From contig JAYMTA010000578.1 of the NCBI GenBank assembly GCA_036897625.1, positions 1-26,536 of the forward strand: 26,536 nucleotides of DNA. Direction: 5' to 3'. This document shows, piece by piece, positions 18,608 through 26,536 of this stretch (positions within the stretch are counted from its first letter, which is position 1; each line of letters begins with the position of its first letter). The translations under genes were made by a program, and so were the position numbers. Source of the stretch: Pelargonium cotyledonis (Eukaryota > Streptophyta > Magnoliopsida > Geraniales > Geraniaceae). The notes beneath the pieces are model-generated. The model saw only the letters and a list, made by a program, of their open reading frames with translations. It was not told the origin of the DNA and ran no database searches.

Positions 18608-21600
18608 TCACCCAGCCAGCTCACTTATTGGAGGTCGATCCATGATACTGTGCGCAGCCAGCGCATTACGCTGCAGCAATGGGTCGATATCGGGCAATTT
18701 AGGTATCTGAGCTAATAGATCAATTGTTCGACGCAGTAGACGAGCAAGATCCCCTTCATCCATTGCACAATCCATCATTATTTCCCTCCAAGTCAACCCC
18801 GAAGCCCAGGCTTCAACCATACCTGAAAAATGGCTATCCAAGCAACACGATATGTTTACCTCGTGTTTCTCTTGTAAGCTCATAAACGAGATTTTTTGTT
18901 CTTCCAAAGACTCGATGGCATTAGTTACAGTCTTTGAAGCTTCATATATATAGCAGTCGTTTCTCCCAGGACGGACTTTGACCCCTTCCGAGACCAAACC
19001 TCCACAAACAGCAGCCAGTTGGGGAGGCTTTAAGTCTAGCAAGATCTTACTTCGGAGAACCATTGCAAGCCAGAGTTCGTTTTCTCCTCTAATCGCAGCT
19101 GCAGTTTCACCAAGAGGAAATATTACCTGTGTATTGATGTCCAGTGCCCGGGTTTCATGTATTACATTACTAATGCGTAGAAACTCCTTCCAACCAGATG
19201 GTTCAATCTGTTCTATACGATTAGTCAAACGAGTTGATCTAGCTTTCAAACGTTTAATCTTTTCCTCCGTAAACTTAGCCATAGCTAGGATCTTGTTATA
19301 CTCTTTATAACATTCTGTTCGTGATATCTGCTTCTTCAAACGTCGAACTTTGTTTCTTTGACTCTTGTAACTTTCCAAGGCATCACGATATGCTTGAGAT
19401 AGTTGTACCTCATCCATCTCAGGAAGACTATTCAAAACTGGCACATTTAAACTCCAAGACCATGTCTCCAGAGAACCTTCCATGTGCCATAAACCACCAT
19501 GTTCAGAATCCGAAAGCTTTTCCCACTGCAAATTCTCCATACTAAGAAGCCTACTCATTATTTCTCGAGGCAAAGCAGCTCCTTGTGACAAGGTAACATT
19601 AGGAAGACTGGTCTTATAAACTGCCTTAATCCATCTTTCGGTAAATAAATACCAGTCGTTATCTGAACCAAGGGCCACATGGTAAGATGGTTCAAAAGTT
19701 GCATGACTTTCAGCAACTCCATCACTTCGTTCTTCTCCTTCAGTATCTAGTGAAGATGAACCAATTGGATTAATCATGGAAAAAAGCTTCGAACCATAAA
19801 GAGAGTCAGCCTTCCCTAAATAAACAGCAGAGACTATGTGTTGATTTCCTTCAGAATCCTTATACTGCAAAGACACAAAGTGCAAATCCCCATTTTCCAA
19901 CTCTTCTAGTAGAGGTTTAAGAGAAAGCTTTCTTGCTAACAACGCCTTATCTTGGAGTTCTGTCCGCAGGTGACCTTCTGACCTTAATACTTCCAGCAGG
20001 TCTATAATTTCCTTGTATGCCGTAGCTGATAAAAGCTTCTTGCACTTCATATCTATTGCATCATCACTTATTTCTGAAGTCAATATCTCAATCTCGTTCT
20101 GTATCTTAACAAGCTCCTCTTTTGCAGCAACCATGACGCTGCTGCCAACATAGTTCCCAAAACTTTGCTCAACTAATTTCTTAGCTTCTTCTAGAGTTCT
20201 CCCTGCTTGTTTAGATTTCACATCATCTGCATCATTTGATCGACGCGTGACTTTTGCACCTGCAAGAAGATTAAGCACCATTCCATATGAAGCAGTAAAC
20301 TGTGATACAAGAGGTTCAACTCCAGCAAACAGAACCTTGCAGGACTCCTCAGCACCTTCATATGGAGTTTGAATGAGCACTACATGACCCTGTTTATCAA
20401 TGCCCCTACGACCAGCACGCCCAGCCATTTGAAGCAGTTCATTTGGACTCAATAGTCTGCGTCCATTATCACTCCTTTTGCTGAGAGATGCAATGACAGC
20501 TGTCCTAGCAGGCATGTTGATTCCAGCAGCAAGGGTTTCTGTAGCAAAGACAACCTTAATAAGTCCTCGTTGAAACAACTCTTCAATAAATGATTTCCAC
20601 AAAGGTAGACAGCCGGCATGGTGTGCAGCAGCCCCTCGAAGAAGTCCTTTCACAGCAATCCCCCTGACAGCATCAGGGTACTGAAGCTGGAATCTCTTCA
20701 AGGCCAAATCAACCTCACTCATCTCACACTCATCTAGGAGCTTGCAGTTTTCAAGGTCCTGAACCGCTGCATCACATCCTTGCCTGCTAAAAATGAACCA
20801 AATTGCCGGCAGCATATCCTTTTCTTTAAGTTGCCCTGATGTATCAGTAACTTGTGGAACCTGAAAAATTAGTGAATTGCAACAGATTATTCAATTAATC
20901 AATCATTTTCAAGGGAAATTACATGTGGCAGATAATAATAATGAATAGGAATATGTTCACTTCAGTCAATTACAATAAGGGTAATTGACAACTGTGATAC
21001 ACTGTAAACATACTTGTAATCTGCGAATTGTGTTTATGTCATTCTTTGAAAGTTCTGATGTGTTGCCCTTACTGTTGTACATCAAATCAATCCCGTGCTT
21101 TCTTGAATTTCTTCTTCTAGATCTGTCATCCTTGTAAGACCTGACTCCTGAACCATTAAGTTGTAAATAATTCAGTGACAGCTTCCTGTTTCAAATAAAA
21201 AATATAAAAATATCAGAAATTGTTAATATAACAGAATCCATGTTTTCAAAAACATAAGGGTTGAGGAAAATAAATCGTAACATCAGTTTACTAAACACAA
21301 AATAATTGATACGTTCCGAGTATTATGTAAGTTTTATCAATAACATCAACAGGTGACAATACTTGCAGAAACAGGTGGAATCTTTACAGAAATTGTGAAG
21401 AAATCTCACAAAAACACAATCAAGAAATTGACGGAACAGTTTTCCGAAGATCTGAACACATAATACTGATACGGCAGTAGGCTGAAACCAATTTTTGGCC
21501 ATACGTAATACAGCATGTATTTAGAAGAATGAAGTTGAGAACCAAAGATCAGTAAATGCATGTAATAAGGGCAAGGAGGATATAACCAAGCAAAAAAAAA

Positions 21601-24600
21601 AAAAAACATCAGCTTGGTGCAAGTACTCTACACAATCCAAATAAAATAAAATAAATATAAACTTATTTAGATATTTCTGACTTGAAAAAAACTCAAAGCG
21701 AGTACTCTACGCTATTCAACAATAAAATGAAATAAATACGGTCTTAAACAGATATTTCTTTCTTAAAAACCTGAAAAATTATAGCCTTAAAATCAATTTT
21801 GAACGAACAAAAAAGCAGACTAAGAGAACAATATTAGAGAAAAATAGGTACATTGAACAAAGTACTCGAAGGATGATAGGAATACCTGTTCATACGCTTC
21901 CCCCTCGCGTCAAGAAGAGATAATAAAGCAGATTTTGAAGAGAAGTGCCAAGTTAATGGCACCGGACGCTTTGATGATGTTACCAACTCTGTTTTACCAT
22001 GAATCTGAAAGCAATATCAAAGAAAAATAGGATTTTATTTCAACATGTACATAAAAATTAACTTATATATCTCTATTATAGATGATATTATTATAGCAAC
22101 TATCAAGTCATTTCCCAAACAATGTCGGGGCGGCTACATAAACTCTGTAATAAAGTTCTTAGGGATCTTCTACATGAATTATATTCCTCCACTCTATTCC
22201 ATCTGATGATATCTCCATATTAAGCCACTAAGCCAAGTTCAAACACATCTTTCCTCACTGCTTCTTTCCAAATTAACTTAGGCCTGCTCTTACCACTATT
22301 AGTTTCTCCTAATTGAATTCTCACATTTTCTCATGGGGTTACTATTCTCCCTAAGTCTGCTCTTACCCTAACAATTTTCCTGCATCTTATCTTCAATTGA
22401 CACTACCCCAACTTTTCCTTAAATAGACTTGTACATAATCTCATCCTTCCTAGTTTTACCACACATCCACCTTGAGCATTTTCACATTTGCTACCCCCAT
22501 TTTATGACTTCACAAACTCTTCGAGGTCCAACACTGAGTGTCATATGTCATACTGGCAGATACCCAACAGAACATTCCTTTCAACTTATGGGCATATCTT
22601 TTGTCTCAAAGGACTTCAGAAGCCCTCCTCCATTTCAAACACTCTACACTAATCATATTTCTAACATCCTCTTCAATCATAATAAATGTATGTTCAAGAA
22701 GTTTAGTCCACATAGCCCAACAATTTGACAAAATGGAAACAGCGATTAAAGAATGGAAATTTAAGCCAAGACAAATCCACTTGCAAAATAATGTGTCTCA
22801 TTAAAGTAATTTCACAAAAACAAAAAATTAAGTGTAAGACAGTAATGAGTCCGATAAAGATTGGAGCATTTATAAACAATCTTACCTCATTAATCCAACC
22901 AGCAAGTTCATCGGCATTTGCAACTGTTGCTGACAGACATATGAGTTGAACTTGCTTTGGACAATAAATAACCTGGAAATACTGACCATGTTATACGATA
23001 TGATGATATGAAGCAATAAAATATTGGCAATAAATATGATCAGGATAACATATTCTCCCTCTGTCCCAAAATAATTGTCACTTTCTCTATAAAAAATTGT
23101 ACCAAAAAAATTGTACACTTTCTTTTTTGTTTAGTTAATTATATATGAATTACCAATAATATCCTTAAGATAAGGGTGGTTAGAACCCCTTGAGTTTGTT
23201 ATAACAAGAGCACATGAGGGGACAAGGAGAACAAAAAAAAAAAACTAATTCTAACTAACTCATCCTTAATTATAAAATAAATAAATAAACAGAAAGTGAA
23301 CAATTATTTGGGGATGATGGGAGTACTACATACTATTTCTTCCCACACGGTGCCCCGGAATATGTCACTTAGATAATGAACTTCATCCAAAATAATGACA
23401 TCAACTTGGAAAAGCCCACTCCCAGAAGAAGCTGTTCCTATGCTGCATGAGAAAGTAAGGCAAACAAAAATTCTTTAGTCCAACAACCAATGCTAGTACT
23501 CAACGTAGAAACATTAAGATAATACAGATTAAATGAGATTTCCTAGCACAACATTGATTCCCCTCATCAAGACATATAGTTGACACCATATGAATTATGA
23601 AAGGATCAGTCAGAAAATGGAATAGAAACTGCATTATATAGCCAAAACCACTTATCATAGGTAGGTTGCATAAAAGTATAAAACTATCCCAATACTATTT
23701 TAGGATCAACTCATAACTTCTTCAACATTACAACAGATTCTCAGAAAAACATCCCATGTATGATGCTGCATTGATTAAGTTCTCTCTTAGTTCACTGCGA
23801 TAAAAATCAGAAACTAAAATTAATACCTTTGATACAACATGTTGCGCAAAATCTCTGTCGTCATGATCAGAACCTGAGCATCCTTATTGATTGCAGTATC
23901 TCCTGTAAGTAGGCCAACATTGCTATCACCAAATGCCTCACTGAAATGACAAGCACAACAATAACCCCATAATCAAACATGATAATGAATACAAACTCTA
24001 ACTTAAAAAAAAATCACAACTTCACTGATTGATTACACCTGAAGGTCTGTTACAGCTACTCACCGAAACTCACGGAACTTCTGATTGGACAAGGCCTTCA
24101 GCGGAGTTGTGTAGAACAACCGCCTTCCCCTGGCCACAGTAGCCACCGCAGCAGCTTCAGCAATCAAAGTCTTACCACTGCTTGTAGGAGCAGAAACCAC
24201 AACCGACGATCCTCTTAAAAATGCTTCAATAGCCAATCTCTACGGAAACCAGACCAAAAACACAGCACAAAATATAACTAATCACGCCACGCACGCTATG
24301 AATTCAAATTATGATGAACGAGGAAGAGGCGAAACCTGGAATTTATCCATGCGGAAGTCATAAATGGAAGAGAGCTCATTGATGTCAATGATTTCACCGC
24401 CAAACTGCCGCACTTCATCACATAGCTTCTCCACTCTCTGGTACTTCGATTCTCCATCTGCAGACCATGCTTCAGTGTCATCTATTGACACTTCCTCCTC
24501 GTCTTCGTCCTCGTCTTCATCCTCGCTCTCGTCGAGCTCAATGTCACCGGGAATATCATCGTACTCGTCGGCAGCTTCGTCGTCGTCGTCGTCGTCATCA

Positions 24601-24845
24601 TCCTCATCTGCGTCGGGGCGCGCCGGCTCTCCTGGACTGAATGGCCCTGGGGAGTTGTAGGCGGCTCTGAATTTGGGAGCGCTTGGGTGTAGGCTGTGGA
24701 GAGATTTGGGGAAACAGAAGCCTGGGGTTTGAAGGAGAGGTTGGGGTTTGAGAAGAAACGGAGAAGCGGAGGGTGTGCGGAAGGAGACGGCGAAGAAGAA
24801 GAGGGTGGAGCTGTGCGGAGGCGAGAGGACAGAGAGTGTGTTCAT
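18608..24845 (-). CDS. ISE2: DExH-box RNA helicase ISE2 (INCREASED SIZE EXCLUSION LIMIT 2), chloroplast
   Basis: Eight coding exons, 5' to 3' on the minus strand: 24845-24336, 24239-24064, 23940-23827, 23442-23334, 22972-22886, 22004-21886, 21185-21014, 20860-18608. Phases join exactly to 1179 residues; Arabidopsis ISE2 (At1g70070) is about 1171. The N-terminus [13 protein letters not shown] is Ser/Pro-rich, fits a transit peptide, and precedes an Asp/Glu-rich stretch. Helicase motifs: I APTSSGKT (187-194), Ia [18 protein letters not shown] (286-289), III SAT (317-319), [16 protein letters not shown] (535 on) and [14 protein letters not shown] (573-584). The C-terminal DSHCT-type domain ends [12 protein letters not shown]...PPISELAG, as in Ski2/Mtr4-like helicases. 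Known role: plastid RNA processing and ribosome maturation, with loss altering plasmodesmatal transport. An in-frame ATG at 24959 could add 38 residues; the ATG at 24845 is chosen for its family-like MNTL start. Confidence 0.95.
21622..21770 (-). repeat. Two-copy diverged tandem repeat in an ISE2 intron
   Basis: AGTACTCTAC at 21622-21631 recurs at 21701-21710. Both are followed by AATAAAAT..AATAAATA, then AGATATTTCT, then a (C)TTGAAAAA/CTTAAAAA-type block. The period is about 79 bp and the copies are diverged. It lies in the intron 21186-21885 and carries no coding sequence. Confidence 0.55.
22110..22700 (-). mobile_element. Decayed non-LTR retrotransposon (LINE) fragment, 3' part of the reverse-transcriptase ORF
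   Basis: On the minus strand, in shifting frames and with stops, one can read [14 protein letters not shown] (about 22655-22614), [28 protein letters not shown] and, nearer the 3' end, [17 protein letters not shown] and RPDIVWEM. Plant LINE ORF2 C-termini carry the same series (GWLKWRSASGVL, YG.ECW, HKM.VAEMRMLRWMCG, RPK..W.E.V..D). It lies in the ISE2 intron 22005-22885 in the same orientation as the host gene, is 5'-truncated and cannot encode protein. Confidence 0.75.
23051..23325. mobile_element. Stowaway-like MITE in an ISE2 intron
   Basis: The left end has CTCCCTCTGTCCCAAAATAA then TTGTCACTTTCT. The right end, read in reverse, has CTCCCATCATCCCC then AAATAATTGTTCACTTTCT. These are imperfect terminal inverted repeats of about 30 bp of the Stowaway (Tc1/mariner-derived) consensus, bordered by TA at 23051-23052 and 23324-23325. 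It is about 275 bp, AT-rich inside, with no open frame. Its right edge is only 8 nt from the exon boundary at 23334. Confidence 0.8.
24492..24615 (-). repeat. GAC/GAG/GAT-rich low-complexity coding tract in ISE2 exon 1
   Basis: An imperfect trinucleotide tract (plus-strand TCGTCGTCG and TCCTCGTCT-type) encodes two acidic runs, [20 protein letters not shown] and [14 protein letters not shown], just after the predicted transit peptide. An acidic linker is known in ISE2-type helicases, and its length probably varies between relatives. Confidence 0.85.
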
Positions 24846-25114
24846 GGCGGGAGAGATTTTTCGGAGGTTTTTGGATATGATGCTGTTGATAGACGGAGAT
24901 GGAGTTATTAGATTACACGTGACGGAACAGAGCAAGTCGGCGTCGTTTTGATGGCTCACTAAATTTTGCTAAGAATCTTGTGATGGTTTATTCATCAAGG
25001 CAAAAAGATCTACACGTCTTCGTCCTGATTGGCTGGATTGTTAGAATCAAAAAAATCTCAGCGGCCTATCTAAAACTTGCACTAATTTGGGTTGAGTTCA
25101 TTTATAATTTGTTA

Positions 25115-25200
25115 ATTACTTGAGAACCGGTTAATTGTATATATACACCTTTAGGCCGTCGCTTATCAAAAAATAAATAAATATTACTTGAGAACCGGTT
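25115..25200 (+). repeat. Pair of 18-bp direct repeats upstream of ISE2
   Basis: ATTACTTGAGAACCGGTT occurs identically at 25115-25132 and 25183-25200, offset by 68 bp. Each contains the palindrome AACCGGTT. It could be a small duplication or paired protein-binding sites; function is unknown. Confidence 0.85.
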
Positions 25201-25488
25201 GATTTAATCAAACTAATCGCTATGTTTTACCGGTTTTGATTCATCTAGCAGGTCATTTCCTGATCGGGCCAAAAGGACACCGGATTTCGGATGAACCGAT
25301 CGGCTCGATAGTTCTCGCCCAATTTTTAAAACATTTGTCTTGTACTTTGTTGTCATCGATGTGCAAATGGTCACAACAACTTGTGCGAAATCATGAGGAC
25401 TCATGGTGGATTTGTTGAAAATTTGCGGGTTAATCGCTAAACCTTTTTGTCTTTGTCCTTCTCTCGGGTCTTCTTAAGTTATGTTGCG

Positions 25489-25954
25489 TTTTTTTTTTTT
25501 TTTTTTTTGAAAACGATTAATATCTCATCAACATTCTTTGACTCACATAGGCTGTAGTCCATACTTAGTAAGCACGTCATTGCTACCTTTTCATCAAAAA
25601 GATTCGTACTTGTTCATAGATTTCTTGAAACGAGTAACGCATGCTTCAATAATTCATTGTGGACTTAGTATTGGAAAGTAAGGACATATCATCATTTATA
25701 ATAAAATCATTATTGGTCTAATACTACAACCAAATAAGAGTATATTGGCAAGCTCGGGTCTCGTGTTAGTACCGGAGTGTATGCGCAATATAGGAATTCT
25801 GCTTTAGCTTTGTGCTTGGGGCTTTGAATCAGCGGTGTAGGGGGTTGACGTTTAGTCGGATTTCTAGACCTATGTCTAGTTTTTAGGAGTTACTTAGGCT
25901 TGTAACTTTTCTTTGATTTGAATAAATAATTTATTATTTCCCTCAAAAAAAAAA
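25489..25954. mobile_element. Possible LINE/retroelement 3'-end traces (poly-T left edge, poly-A right edge)
   Basis: A T20 run at 25489-25508 is followed by GAAAACGATTAATATCTCATC, which in reverse resembles a plant LINE 3' end just before its poly-A tail. A second signature, TTGATTTGAATAAATAATTT followed by ATTATTTCCCTC and A10, ends at 25954 in the plus orientation. No reverse-transcriptase residues were recognised between them, so this is a weak call. Confidence 0.3.
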
Positions 25955-26391
25955 TCTACTCGAACAAGTTTGACAAATATACCAAAAATCCACTCGTGGA
26001 TCACTCGATTCACATATCAACCCGTAAACAAAAAAATGACACTATCAATTTGAGTCACAATGACAAAGGCATAATAAATAAACAAATCATACGTACTAGA
26101 GTATTCTCATTCAGCCTGAAGAACACGAACAACTGACAACGATTATACTAAGAGTTTTAAGCGACCATGTGGAATGCTCTACCAACTCCCTTTCGCCACC
26201 ATTAGGTCTAGCATTGGATTCGACAACAAACTCGAAAGTGAATCTGATGACTTTGACCAAACTACTACTTTCTAATTCACCTTCTCTCTCTTACAAATAT
26301 ATCATGTTGTCCTGTATACACATCAATAAAAATCTACCGCGAATTTACGTCGTTACAACTCTGCAAACTTTAACAACTCTTAATTTGCTAC

Positions 26392-26536
26392 CACTATTAG
26401 AAAATCTGTGATAGGCTAGGGAAAATTAGCTAGGGAAAAAATTTCCCTAACCAAGTTAAATTTTGCTAGGGAAAAATATTGGCTAGGGAAATTTTGGCAC
26501 CATTTTTTTTCGTTCCCGCTTTTTTTTTTAGCTAGG
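26392..26536. mobile_element. Terminus of a CACTA (En/Spm, CMC) DNA transposon, continuing past the right edge
   Basis: CACTATTAGAAAA at 26392 matches the CACTA terminal inverted repeat (CACTACTAGAAAA/CACTACAAGAAAA type). Just inside it, GCTAGGG (usually followed by AAA) occurs at 26415, 26429, 26465 and 26482, again as AGCTAGG at the window edge (26530-26536), and once inverted as TTTCCCTAACC near 26442. Dense short subterminal repeats are the transposase-binding hallmark of this superfamily. The candidate 3-bp target duplication on this side is TAC (26389-26391). The other end is not in the window. Confidence 0.75.

Larger units (their letters stand above)
24846..26391. other. ISE2 upstream region and intergenic DNA
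   Basis: ISE2 is transcribed leftwards, so its promoter lies in the first few hundred bp here. Within it is an 18-bp direct repeat, ATTACTTGAGAACCGGTT, at 25115-25132 and 25183-25200, with a further ACCGGTTTT near 25230. Farther out are a 20-nt T-run at 25489-25508 and a 10-nt A-run at 25945-25954, both of which may be retroelement 3' ends. No gene was recognised in 24960-26391; the open frame 26169-26411 runs into the CACTA terminus and shows no domain. Confidence 0.45.

Noticed and set aside
22429..22804. Two plus-strand open frames of 88-99 codons
   Set aside because: They lie antisense to the LINE remnant inside an ISE2 intron and show no domain.
24364..24660. Poly-Ser plus-strand open frame
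   Set aside because: Antisense of the acidic tract in ISE2 exon 1; composition only.

Overview
The window is nuclear DNA of a flowering plant, most likely a eudicot. It is AT-rich and carries long multi-exon genes with short GT-AG introns, plant-type gene families, plant MITE/LINE/CACTA debris and a (CT)n tract in a 5' leader. I built every gene model by joining exons by eye: splice sites, phase continuity and recalled protein families were used, without transcript data or searches.

Layout. (1) 1-3747, + strand: the 3' eleven exons of a two-domain methyltransferase. A METTL2/6/8-type tRNA m3C methyltransferase is fused to a METTL21/FAM86-type (Methyltransf_16) domain; the first exon or exons lie off the left edge. 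(2) About 4460-4960: a decayed copy of a 60S acidic ribosomal protein P2 gene, still with ribosomal-gene-like TGGGCY promoter elements. (3) 4960-7600: mostly featureless AT-rich DNA with one diverged tandem duplication. (4) 8267-17486, + strand: a SIN3-like transcriptional co-repressor of 22 coding exons, with PAH1-3, the HDAC-interaction region and the Sin3 C-terminal region. (5) 18608-24845, - strand: ISE2, a chloroplast DExH RNA helicase of 8 coding exons, convergent with SIN3. Its introns hold a decayed LINE and a Stowaway-like MITE. (6) 24846-26391: intergenic DNA with weak retroelement traces. (7) 26392 to the right edge: the terminus of a CACTA transposon with GCTAGGG subterminal repeats.

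The genes have unrelated jobs (tRNA/protein methylation, nuclear histone deacetylation, plastid RNA metabolism) and no operon-like logic is expected. I did not find a new multi-gene system. The most interesting points are: a coding lesion at the end of SIN3 exon 6 that an upstream GT donor would bypass in frame, suggesting recent intronisation of about 71 bp; the P2 pseudogene; a GC-AG intron in the methyltransferase gene; a MITE ending 8 nt from an ISE2 splice donor; and the CACTA end.
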